Assembly (NCBI GenBank): GCA_964450125.1
Contig: CAYVDO010000158.1
Coordinates: 1-16,315 of the forward strand
Direction of reading: 5' to 3'
Origin: JADJOY01 sp964450125
Lineage (GTDB): Bacteria; JADJOY01
DNA length: 16,315 bases
Below, one piece after another: positions 1 to 7,282 of this stretch. Positions within the stretch are counted from its first letter, which is position 1; every line of letters begins with the position of its first letter. The notes below the pieces were generated by a model. The model was given only the letters and a program-made list of their open reading frames with translations. It was not told where the DNA came from and did no database searches. The position numbers were made by a program, and so were the translations under genes.

Positions 1-54
1 AAAAGTCGCGCCTTTTTCGGGGCGGGGGTCTGGAACAGACCCCCGAGGAAACAT
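1..54. repeat. Dispersed hairpin repeat, copy 1 (cut by window edge)
   Basis: Two hairpins lie side by side. The first is the right half of a stem whose T-run arm is at 12-24; only AAAAG (1-5) of its partner arm is inside the window. The second is a perfect 9-bp stem, GGGGGTCTG (24-32) with CAGACCCCC (36-44), around a GAA loop. The block matches 3009-3062 with about five differences. Bases 22-47 recur exactly, inverted, at 16231-16256. It lies downstream of the minus-strand gene ending at 100. The function is unknown; terminator-like behaviour or a REP/MITE-type element are both possible. Confidence 0.75.
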
Positions 55-63
55 CGACAGGTG

Positions 64-91
64 CGAACAACTCGCGCCTGCGAGTTGTTCG
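64..91 (-). terminator. Hairpin after the lipase-like gene
   Basis: A perfect 12-bp inverted repeat (64-75 with 80-91) closes on a 4-base loop. It starts 9 bases past the stop codon of the minus-strand gene ending at 100. No T-run follows it on either strand, so it is not a canonical intrinsic terminator. Position and stem strength make transcript-end protection or termination the likeliest role. Confidence 0.5.
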
Positions 92-99
92 GCAGCCCG

Positions 100-2922
100 T
101 TACGGCACGGGCGGAACGAAAGGGCAGGACGAATCTTCGAGGCAGAGATCGTCGCGAAGGGTGCGGCCGCCCGAAGACAGGAAGAGCCCGATCTGGTTCT
201 GCGACCACACGGCCCAGTCGACGGGAGCGTCGGGGGTCGAGAAGCCGATGAACTCGTGCTTGATGCCCATCGGGAACCGCACGGCCGCGAGCCCTTCTCC
301 CGCAGGCACCGCCGGCAGCGGCCCGATGCCACCGTTGTTGCGGTCGAGGTCGTCGATGTCCCAGCGCGCGGCGTACGGGATGTCGCCCTCGGGCAGCATC
401 TCGTCGTGGTCGATCAGGATGTCGTTGATGCGCAGCGTCTCGTCCTCGTCACCGAAGAATCCCGCGGCGCGAGCGAGCGCCAGGTGACAGTTGAACGGCA
501 CCGTGAAGTCGCCGGGATCGCTGGTCTGGAGCACCGGCTTCGCCGGCACGCCGGGCAGCGGATCGAGGAAGAGGTGCGGCGCGTAGTTCACCGGGTCACC
601 CGGCTCGAAGACCATCTGCGCCAAGCCGATGAAGCGGCGCACATCGGGCGTGTTGCGGCGGAAGCCGAGCCCTTCGTGTTTCGAGATCACGGTGAGGGTC
701 TGCGGCGCACCGTCGGTGCCCACCTGCGTGATCTCGAGCGCATCGCCCACGTCGGCGGGGATGCCGACGGCGAAGCCACCCGAGTCCTCGGCGACACCAC
801 TCGCCTCCTCGCCGTTGGCGAGGTTTCGCACGCGGACGACCGCGCGCGCCTTGGCCGGCAGCGAGCCGAGCGTCACCTTCGGGATCACCTCGGGATCGCA
901 GCCCTCGTCGCCCGCTTCCTCGGCGGCGTCGTTGTTGAGGGTGAGCGCGAGCTCGCCGTCGCCCGTGGGGCAGCCGACCACCACCGGCCCGATCACCTGC
1001 AGGAACATGTCCTGGGTCACGAAGCGCAGCCGTGAGCGCAGGATCATGTCGGAGAGATTCCCACCCGGCACGATCGGCGCGGCGGCGCGGATCGCCGGCT
1101 CCACCGCCGACGCCACGTTGGTGAGGATGCCGCCGAGCGAGGTGCCGGACATCACGAAGGTCGCGTCCGGCCCGCCGAGGTCGAGGCGTCCGTCGGCGTT
1201 GAAGTCGCCGTCGAGCTCGGGAACGCCGTCGCCGTTCAAGTCGAACTGCGACTGCTCGCCGAAATGCTTCAGCATGCGGATGAGCTGCATCACGTCGATC
1301 ACCGTCTGGCGCACGGTGTCGCGGGTCTCGAAGGCGTTGGCGCGGAAGAACGAAGCGCCCGAGTCGGTGATGCCGTCGCCGTCGGCGTCGACGGCGCGCC
1401 CGGTGACGCCGATCGCCTCGATCACGCCCACCTGGAAGAGCTCGTCGGCCGCCTCTTGGAGATCGTCCACGGGGCCGAGGTCGATGCCGGTCAGGATGCC
1501 GATCAAGTTCACGATGAGCTGGGGCGGAATCGGCAGGTCGCCAGCGAGGCCTTCGATGTCGCCGCGAGCGTCGGCAATCGCGTCGAAAGGTCCGTGGCCG
1601 ACGGCATCGATGGCGGCGATGGCGATACCGAAGCGGCTCATGGTGTTCGCGAAGCCCACGCTCTCGAGGCGCGAGGTGTTGGAGCCGTGCTGGTAGACGA
1701 GCACCGGGAAGGGCGGGTGGTGGTCCTTGGTCTCACGGGGGATCGACAGCATGAACGTCACACGGTCGGTCGCGATCGTGCCCTCGCCGGTCTCGGGGTT
1801 CACGTCCATGACACCGTCGGGCGTCTGGATCAGGCTCGGCGAGAGGAAGCTACCGAACACGAAGTACTCGACCCCGTCCACGCCGAAGTTCGGAAACTCG
1901 CCGGGTGTGGCGAACGATTCGGCGGCGTCGAGGATCGGCGACAGGAACTCGGACTGGAGGATGAACTTGTTGTCCTGTGGATCCTTGGGGATGCCGAGGA
2001 GCCGGAGCGAGCCATCACCGTCGGTGGTGATGTCGAGATCCTCGAGCCGATCGATCTTGGGCGGCGCGATCGTGGCCATGCGCGCGAGCGGTCCCTCGCC
2101 ATCCAGCCCACGACGCGCAGCCTCCAGCAGCGACGTGACCGACTGGGTGGTGAAGCTCCACGCGAACGCCCAGCGCGAAAGAGGCACGCCGAGCCGATCG
2201 AAGACCGGGATCGCCGCCGCCAGATCGTCGCTCTGATCGAGGTGGTGGACCGCGTCGAAGGGCGAACGGATCGGCTGCCCGTTCCGCCCCCGCAGACCGT
2301 CGGTGATCACCACGGCGTAGCGGCTGCGCTGCTCGAGGGGCATCACCGGCCGCACGATGAGCGTGTCGGTCGCGACCTCGTAGAAGTCCACCCATTCCAG
2401 CTGCCCGTCGCCGTCGCGGTCGGCGACGTTGTCCGGCGGGAACACGTAGCCCGAGAGCTCGCGATCGGGATCGAACGGGAAGAAATGGCTCGCGTCGTCG
2501 CGGACCGGGAAGCTGCCGCGTCCGAGATCGAGCGGCACGGGCTTGCCGTAGGCGCGCGAGTCGGGATCGATGTCGACCAGCCAGATGTTGGCCTGGGTCG
2601 CGGTCGAGAGATCGAGCGGTGCCTCGAAGCGGAGCGTGAGCGGTGCATAGGTGCCGAAGCCATCGAGCTCGTCGGTGTGGCGGCGGATGCGTCGCTCGAG
2701 CGCCGTGGGCGCCTCTTGGCTCACGTTGACGCGGCGGCGCGTGGGTGTGGTCTCGTCGAAGAGGGTCGCGACGTCGTTGGGAAACGGGATCTCGGCGAAG
2801 GGCCGGGCGTAGAGGTCCCAGACGATGCGCGGACCCGCGCCCGGCGGCGTGGCCTTGAGCCCCGGTGCCGGCTCCGACGAGCCGCAGCCCGCCACCGCGA
2901 GAGCGAGCCACACGAGCGTCAC
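100..2922 (-). CDS. Lipoprotein alpha/beta hydrolase, extracellular-lipase-like
   Basis: Likely a secreted, lipid-anchored esterase or lipase of about 940 residues. The GTG at 2922 gives a short hydrophobic leader ending in the lipobox LAVAGC (Cys13). The N-terminal part, with IPFPND near residue 45, resembles the lipase N-terminal domain of the Pla-1/cef and VolA type; this is recalled, not searched. A YQHG oxyanion-type motif lies near 410-413. The nucleophile elbow is GTSLGG with Ser595. The long stretch between them and the N-terminal part carry acidic D-x-D-G-D-G loops (about 168, 301, 512 and 561-581) that look calcium-binding. The catalytic His and Asp are not assigned. The start is uncertain: no Shine-Dalgarno site is seen, the leader lacks basic residues, and the frame stays open upstream through repeats to 3468. 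The protein class is fairly safe; the substrate is unknown. Confidence 0.8.
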   Translation of the reverse strand: MTLVWLALAVAGCGSSEPAPGLKATPPGAGPRIVWDLYARPFAEIPFPNDVATLFDETTPTRRRVNVSQEAPTALERRIRRHTDELDGFGTYAPLTLRFEAPLDLSTATQANIWLVDIDPDSRAYGKPVPLDLGRGSFPVRDDASHFFPFDPDRELSGYVFPPDNVADRDGDGQLEWVDFYEVATDTLIVRPVMPLEQRSRYAVVITDGLRGRNGQPIRSPFDAVHHLDQSDDLAAAIPVFDRLGVPLSRWAFAWSFTTQSVTSLLEAARRGLDGEGPLARMATIAPPKIDRLEDLDITTDGDGSLRLLGIPKDPQDNKFILQSEFLSPILDAAESFATPGEFPNFGVDGVEYFVFGSFLSPSLIQTPDGVMDVNPETGEGTIATDRVTFMLSIPRETKDHHPPFPVLVYQHGSNTSRLESVGFANTMSRFGIAIAAIDAVGHGPFDAIADARGDIEGLAGDLPIPPQLIVNLIGILTGIDLGPVDDLQEAADELFQVGVIEAIGVTGRAVDADGDGITDSGASFFRANAFETRDTVRQTVIDVMQLIRMLKHFGEQSQFDLNGDGVPELDGDFNADGRLDLGGPDATFVMSGTSLGGILTNVASAVEPAIRAAAPIVPGGNLSDMILRSRLRFVTQDMFLQVIGPVVVGCPTGDGELALTLNNDAAEEAGDEGCDPEVIPKVTLGSLPAKARAVVRVRNLANGEEASGVAEDSGGFAVGIPADVGDALEITQVGTDGAPQTLTVISKHEGLGFRRNTPDVRRFIGLAQMVFEPGDPVNYAPHLFLDPLPGVPAKPVLQTSDPGDFTVPFNCHLALARAAGFFGDEDETLRINDILIDHDEMLPEGDIPYAARWDIDDLDRNNGGIGPLPAVPAGEGLAAVRFPMGIKHEFIGFSTPDAPVDWAVWSQNQIGLFLSSGGRTLRDDLCLEDSSCPFVPPVP

Positions 2923-2948
2923 GAGCGCGCCAGCAGGCTGCTGAAAAT

Positions 2949-2968
2949 GGCGCGCGCCAGAGGCGCGC
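2949..2968. repeat. GC-rich hairpin in repeat cluster
   Basis: GCGCGCC (2952-2958) and GGCGCGC (2962-2968) form a perfect 7-bp stem with an AGA loop. An alternative pairing uses 2949-2955 with 2963-2969. It sits about 27 bases upstream of the proposed GTG start of the lipase-like gene, so it would lie in that gene's leader if transcription starts further upstream. Confidence 0.55.
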
Positions 2969-3000
2969 CGACGAGCGAACGCGAGCCGACTTGGGGGTGG

Positions 3001-3062
3001 CGCCCCGAAAAAGCCACGCCTTTTTCGGGGCGGGGGGCTGGAACAGACCCCCGAGGAAGCAT
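3001..3062. repeat. Dispersed hairpin repeat, copy 2 (complete)
   Basis: This is the complete form of the repeat at the left edge. The first hairpin is a perfect 13-bp stem, CGCCCCGAAAAAG (3001-3013) with 3020-3032, and a 6-base loop; its A-run and T-run lie inside the stem. The second hairpin (3032-3052) is the GGGGG..CTG-GAA-CAG..CCCCC palindrome with one mismatch compared with the other copies. The shared block continues to about 3062. It lies between two minus-strand genes, in the 224-base gap that separates them. Confidence 0.8.
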
Positions 3063-3069
3063 CAAGCGA

Positions 3070-3110
3070 GGAGCCTGTCGCCGTGCGCGGCACATTCTCC
3101 GACAGGCTCC
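3070..3110 (-). terminator. Hairpin after the outer-membrane barrel gene
   Basis: GGAGCCTGTCG (3070-3080) and CGACAGGCTCC (3100-3110) form a perfect 11-bp inverted repeat around a 19-base loop. It starts 37 bases past the stop of the minus-strand barrel gene. No T-run follows, so factor-independent termination is uncertain. It may instead be part of the repeat cluster at 2949-3062. Confidence 0.45.
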
Positions 3111-3146
3111 GGACCGCCGCGCGCGACGTGCCCTCGAATGGACGGC

Positions 3147-4673
3147 TCACCATCGTGCGCTCAGCCGGCCTTGCACCAATGCCATCGCGTCCGGTTTGGC
3201 ACCGCTCGCGTCCCGGAAGGCGCCGCCGGGCCAGTAGCCGCCCGCTTCGACGCCCACGAAGCAACGGAGCATGTCGGCGTGGATGCGATAGCCGACGCCG
3301 CCGTCGACCTCGATCCCCAGATCGTGGTCGCCGACGGGGCCGCCCAGGTAATTCCGCGGCGCACCACCCGCATCGAAGCTCGCGAACGGGTCCACCACGT
3401 CCTCGAGCGCCCGCGCCCAGAGCACGCCGAGCTTCACTTCCCAGCCCGCGTCGCGCCCCTCGCGCCACGTCGCGCGGGGATTCAGGTAGACGGCGTTGGT
3501 GACGCCGCCGCGGGTCTCGACCAGATAGGCGCCCGGCGTCGCGCTTCCCACCAGCGCGGGATCTCCGAGGTTGTAAGCGCTGGCGGCGGTGAGCCCGGCC
3601 AAGTACTCCTCGAACAAGATGAGCCCGACGTTGAAGTCCGGATCGAACGTGAAGTTCCGCACTTCGTCGTCGAATGGGTTGCCGTCGCCCGACGCGTAGC
3701 CGGTGCCGAGGAGCACGTCGAGCTCGTCACTCGACCACCCCGCGCTCAGCGCGGCGCCGTGCTCCAGCACGTCCGCCTGCGAGGGGCTCGCCGGAGTGGA
3801 GACGAGCTCGGTGTTACCCACGGCGAGGACCGCTTCGCCGTCGGCCACCCATTCACCGGCGCGCACGCTCAGATAGACGTCGGCGAGGTTGATGCGGGTG
3901 TTGGTGTCGCGCTCGTTTCGTTGCAGTCGGTAAGCGTCGTAGACGCCCATCCGGAACGACTCACCCGTGTAGAGCACCGAGGCGATGTAGTTCCACGCGT
4001 GGTCGCGCCAGCCGTGACGCGTGAGATCGTCTTCCACGGGCTTGTCCACGGCCACGGCGAACGCCCACGGGTGAGCGGAATCGCCGGGTGCGCCGCCGAT
4101 CCGAATCGCGATCCGATCGACGTAGTCGCCGAAGCGCTGGTCACCGAAGGGTGCTTCCGCGGCGCCGTCGTCGGCGACCAGGCCGAGCCCCCAATGGCTA
4201 CCTTGCCTGCCGACGCGAACCACCGCGCCGTCGAGGACAGCTTCCGCGAAGAGCTGGTTGAGGTCCGCCACGTCGATCTCGTCGTCGCGAATGGCGCGCG
4301 CCGGCGGCGTGTCACCACCGATCACTCCTTCCGCGAAGTCCGCCTGTGCCACGACGCGCACGTGGCGAAGCGGCGCCAGCTCGGGGCGCCACACCAGCGA
4401 GGGGTCGAGACGCAGCCGCTGCTCGAGCCACTGGGAGTCGGGTTGCTCGGCGTTGGGGATGAGCGCCGCGTCGACGGGCTGAAAGGCCGTCAGATACGAG
4501 AGCCGAAGCCTCCAGTCGCCTTCGAAGCGCGCGGTCCAGTCGTCGTAACGAAACTCGAGGAGACGCTGAACGTCGGCGGGTGGTGCCTCCGCCGCCGGGC
4601 TCGCACCCGCGGCGAGCACGCCGACGATCACCAACGCTCCGACCCGCGCGCGAAGCGCTTGGAAACGCTGCAT
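3147..4673 (-). CDS. Outer-membrane beta-barrel protein (porin / alginate-export-like)
   Basis: A 508-residue protein with a basic N-terminus (MQRFQALRARVG), a hydrophobic core and an Ala-rich cleavage region near residues 24-30, so it has a classical Sec signal peptide. The rest has alternating short amphipathic stretches (for example WTARFEGDWRLRLSY and LEQRLRLDPSLVW). It ends in RLSARW, an aromatic terminal residue as outer-membrane barrels need for assembly. Layout and length recall alginate-export-type channels; no substrate can be read. I start at ATG 4673; a GTG codon directly before it (4676) is possible. It is the only barrel gene here, upstream of the lipoprotein hydrolase but separated from it by 224 bases of repeats, so they are probably separate units. 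Confidence 0.72.
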   Translation of the reverse strand: MQRFQALRARVGALVIVGVLAAGASPAAEAPPADVQRLLEFRYDDWTARFEGDWRLRLSYLTAFQPVDAALIPNAEQPDSQWLEQRLRLDPSLVWRPELAPLRHVRVVAQADFAEGVIGGDTPPARAIRDDEIDVADLNQLFAEAVLDGAVVRVGRQGSHWGLGLVADDGAAEAPFGDQRFGDYVDRIAIRIGGAPGDSAHPWAFAVAVDKPVEDDLTRHGWRDHAWNYIASVLYTGESFRMGVYDAYRLQRNERDTNTRINLADVYLSVRAGEWVADGEAVLAVGNTELVSTPASPSQADVLEHGAALSAGWSSDELDVLLGTGYASGDGNPFDDEVRNFTFDPDFNVGLILFEEYLAGLTAASAYNLGDPALVGSATPGAYLVETRGGVTNAVYLNPRATWREGRDAGWEVKLGVLWARALEDVVDPFASFDAGGAPRNYLGGPVGDHDLGIEVDGGVGYRIHADMLRCFVGVEAGGYWPGGAFRDASGAKPDAMALVQGRLSARW

Positions 4674-4893
4674 CACGACTCGGCGCGATCGCTCGCACGG
4701 GCGGTGTTCATGGCTGCCCAGCGAGGTCGGGATGGCGTGCGAGCGTGAAGCCCGCCGCCGCGAGGCATCGTACGAGGCGTTTCATTTCGCGACGCAGCTT
4801 TCTATCACGAAGGCGCACGCGCTTTCCTTGGCGCCGAACGCATGAGTACGATCCCGCGACACCCGCAAACGATCGAATCCAACGAGGATCCGC
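4674..4893. promoter_or_regulatory. Divergent intergenic region
   Basis: These 220 bases must hold the promoters of the minus-strand barrel gene and the plus-strand hydrolase. I see no convincing sigma-70 pair: TTGGCG (4828) and TACGAT (4847) are only 13 bases apart. An 8-bp palindrome TCGTACGA lies at 4768-4775. A minus-strand mini-ORF (4711-4673, MNTARASDRAES) ends in TGATG on the barrel gene's start. GAGGA at 4884-4888 is a fitting ribosome site for the ATG at 4894. Confidence 0.4.
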
Positions 4894-5949
4894 ATGGCGC
4901 TCGACGTCCGCATCGATCACGTCCCCAACGGTGCCGGCTGGGAGCTCAAGCTCAAGCGCGTGGTCTCCCCCGAGCACCTGCGCCCGGGGTTGAATCCGCT
5001 CGCGATCATCCCCGGCTATGGGATGAACGCGTTCATCTTCGGCTACCACCCGAGCGGCATGCCGATGGAGGAGTTCTTCGCTCGGCGCGGCTTCGAGGTG
5101 TGGTCGCTCTACCTGCGCAAGCAGCGCGGCACGCGCCGCCGTGGCGGCACCACACGTTTCGGGATGGGCGAGGTTGCGATCACGGACCTGCGTGCGGCGT
5201 TCGATCACATCGCCTCGGTCACCGCCACCGGTGCCGCCCGCATCGACTCGATCGGCTGCAGCCTGGGCGGTACCTATCAGTACATCCACGCGACGATGGT
5301 GCCCGCCAACCGCATGGGTGCAATCGTCTCGATCGGCTCACCGCTCGCGTGGCACGACGTGCATCCGCTCATCAAGCGGCTGTTCGGCAACCCGCGCATC
5401 GTCGGCTCGGTACCGTTCGCGTTCTCGAGCCATCTCGCCGAGCTGGGCTTTCCGCTGCTCAAACGATTTCCGAGCGTGCTCAAGATCTACCTGCACCCGG
5501 AGATCACCGACACCAGCAAGATCTCGACGCTGGTGAAGACCATCGAGGACCCGATCCCGCAGATCAACCGCGAGATCGCCGAATGGATTCGCAAGCGCGA
5601 CTTGATCGTGCAAGGCCGAAACGTTTCGCGCGGCATGAAGCACGTGACGAACCCGCTCTTGGTGGTGGTCGCGAATGCCGACGGCATCGTGCCGGAGGCA
5701 ACGGTGCTCTCGGCCTTCGAGGCGAGCGGTGCGTCACGCAAGGACGTGTTGCGGGTGGGCACCGACGCGCTGCGCTTCGCCCACGCCGACCTCTTCATCA
5801 GCCGCCATTCGCAAGAGCTGGTGTTCGAGCCCATCGCGAGCTGGCTCGAGCGAACGAACCAGGCAGCGACGGCACCCCGGCCGCGAGCGAAGCGCTCGCG
5901 CGAGAAGGCGCCCCCGCCGCGGCGCAAGGCCGCGGCGCGGAAACGCTGA
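4894..5949 (+). CDS. Cytoplasmic alpha/beta hydrolase with basic tail
   Basis: A 351-residue protein without a signal peptide. An oxyanion-type PGYGMN lies at 40-45. The elbow GCSLGG puts Ser123 in the nucleophile place. Asp263 (NADGIVPEA) and His297 (AHADLFISRH) complete a plausible triad. The fold and the H-A-D-L-F motif recall the large family that includes PHA synthases, but those carry Cys at the nucleophile place; here the Cys is one residue earlier. This points to an esterase or thioesterase rather than a polymerase. The last 23 residues (329-351) are Arg, Lys, Pro and Ala, with 12 basic residues, an add-on beyond the domain that could bind nucleic acid, membrane or a polymer granule. 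A GAGGA ribosome site supports the start. Its end converges on the next gene. Confidence 0.78.
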   Translation: MALDVRIDHVPNGAGWELKLKRVVSPEHLRPGLNPLAIIPGYGMNAFIFGYHPSGMPMEEFFARRGFEVWSLYLRKQRGTRRRGGTTRFGMGEVAITDLRAAFDHIASVTATGAARIDSIGCSLGGTYQYIHATMVPANRMGAIVSIGSPLAWHDVHPLIKRLFGNPRIVGSVPFAFSSHLAELGFPLLKRFPSVLKIYLHPEITDTSKISTLVKTIEDPIPQINREIAEWIRKRDLIVQGRNVSRGMKHVTNPLLVVVANADGIVPEATVLSAFEASGASRKDVLRVGTDALRFAHADLFISRHSQELVFEPIASWLERTNQAATAPRPRAKRSREKAPPPRRKAAARKR

Positions 5950-6011
5950 CGACGGTCGATGGCGACGTAGCCGCGGAGGGCTCTGCTCCGTCAGCGGCGG
6001 CATCGAACCGC

Positions 6012-6031
6012 GGGCACGACCGAGCGTGCCC
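6012..6031. terminator. Hairpin between convergent genes
   Basis: GGGCACG (6012-6018) and CGTGCCC (6025-6031) form a perfect 7-bp stem with a 6-base loop, in the 105-base gap between two convergent stop codons (5949 and 6055). A weaker imperfect stem lies at 5970-5998. There is no clear T-run, so a bidirectional terminator is inferred from position. Confidence 0.45.
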
Positions 6032-6054
6032 CTCCACCGTTCGCCACTCGGGTG

Positions 6055-7248
6055 TCAGGGCAGGTTCCCGGTGCTGTAGACGACCCACTCGGGGTCGGGG
6101 TTCGCGGCGAGCCGCGCAACCATCGCGTCTTCGCCTTTCAGGGTCCAGCGGAAGAAGGCCGCCGCCGTGCGGTTCAGGATCGGCAACGCGATCGACGGAT
6201 CGATGAATGTGAACGGTTCGCCGCCGTCGATGCGCTCGCCTTCTCCGCAGCCGTCGCCGTCGAAGATGAAGGCCAGGAACGCGCAGCCATCCGTGAACGT
6301 GAAGTGCCCGCCGTCGCGGATCTCGGCGAGCATCTTGGGACCAGCGGAGCGCTCGAAGAGCGCCTCGTTCTGAGCGAAGCCGCTCGACCCGATGGTGCGG
6401 TCCTCGAACGCCGTCCACTGCAGCGATGGCACGTGGAATGGCTGCGAGAGGATCGGGACGGGGACACCGGCCAGGGTCATGGCGCTGGCGATTCGCGAAT
6501 CGAGTGGCGTCACTTGAAACGTGGTGGTGCCGCCGAACGAGTGGCCGGCCATCCCCACTCCCCGCCCCAGCACGATGGTGCCGGTGAAGAAACCCGACGG
6601 ATCGGCATCGCCCCACGCCAGGAACGTGTCGTAGAGGAGTTCCACGTCCAGCACGCGGTCGATGTACGAAAACGGGATCAAGAGTGGATTGAGGATGGAG
6701 AAAGTCCCGTCCGCGCGCTGAGCGAAGAGCGCGTTGCCGAGGTGATCCGGCGCCACCACCACGAAGCCGTGGCTGGCCAGGTACTCGGCGAGCGAGAAGT
6801 TCTGGAAGCGGATGCTGCCATTGCCGTGGGAGAGCGCGATGAGCGGATACGGGCCGCTCTTGCGCTCGATGGGGGCATCGCGTACCGCGCCGGTGAGGGC
6901 ATCGAGGTTCTGGATCCCGTCCACGCCGTAGAAGCGCTGGATGATCGCGGTGAGCGGCTCCTCGAGATCGTCGGGAATGAAGCCGAGCACCGGGTCCTTG
7001 GGACGTGAGCGCGCCGACGCGACCGCCGGGTACCACACCTCGGTGTCGATGCGACGGGGGAGCGGGTAGCGAGCAGTCAGGTCCTCGCGGCTCGCATCGT
7101 CGAGCGCAACGGTGCGCACGCCGACGGGAAAGGGGCCGAGGGCTGCGGGGTCGGCATACGACGGATCGATGCGCGTGGCGTCATCACCACAGCCGGCCAG
7201 CGCCACCGCCGCGACCAGCGCGAGCGCAGCCATGCGTCCAGCCGTCAC
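6055..7248 (-). CDS. Lipoprotein hydrolase, PAF-acetylhydrolase/chlorophyllase-like
   Basis: A secreted, lipid-anchored serine hydrolase of 397 residues. From GTG 7248 the leader is MTAGRMAALA... with lipobox ALAGC (Cys20) and one basic residue. ATG 7233 would give a leader without any charge, and ATG 7296 a longer one overlapping the upstream gene. The oxyanion-type SHGNG lies at 140-144, the elbow GHSFGG gives Ser237, Asp283 lies in EDRTIG, and His315 in GGHFTFTD. These motifs match the platelet-activating-factor acetylhydrolase and dienelactone-hydrolase type, which cleave short-chain esters. Near residues 330-340 a short DGDGCGEG loop is inserted. The gene begins 34 bases after the PAS sensor on the same strand, so co-transcription is likely. 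The natural substrate is unknown. Confidence 0.8.
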   Translation of the reverse strand: MTAGRMAALALVAAVALAGCGDDATRIDPSYADPAALGPFPVGVRTVALDDASREDLTARYPLPRRIDTEVWYPAVASARSRPKDPVLGFIPDDLEEPLTAIIQRFYGVDGIQNLDALTGAVRDAPIERKSGPYPLIALSHGNGSIRFQNFSLAEYLASHGFVVVAPDHLGNALFAQRADGTFSILNPLLIPFSYIDRVLDVELLYDTFLAWGDADPSGFFTGTIVLGRGVGMAGHSFGGTTTFQVTPLDSRIASAMTLAGVPVPILSQPFHVPSLQWTAFEDRTIGSSGFAQNEALFERSAGPKMLAEIRDGGHFTFTDGCAFLAFIFDGDGCGEGERIDGGEPFTFIDPSIALPILNRTAAAFFRWTLKGEDAMVARLAANPDPEWVVYSTGNLP

Positions 7249-7282
7249 CGTGGCCCCGTTCGTCCTCTGCGCCGAGCGCGCA

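Noticed and set aside
1264..3237. Long plus-strand open frame (657 codons) opposite the lipase-like gene
   Set aside because: It is antisense to a gene with a lipobox and catalytic motifs. The translation is biased in Arg, His and Val, has no domain and crosses the repeat cluster.
2865..4748. Long plus-strand open frame (627 codons) opposite the barrel gene
   Set aside because: It overlaps the previous shadow frame and a gene with signal peptide and barrel features; its own translation has no recognisable motif.
4828..4852. TTGGCG ... TACGAT as a sigma-70 promoter for the cytoplasmic hydrolase
   Set aside because: The spacer is 13 bases, too short for a sigma-70 promoter, and both hexamers are poor matches.
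4894..5949. Calling the cytoplasmic hydrolase a PHA synthase (phaC)
   Set aside because: The nucleophile place is Ser (GCSLGG), not Cys (GxCxGG), and the protein is much shorter than class I synthases before its basic tail.
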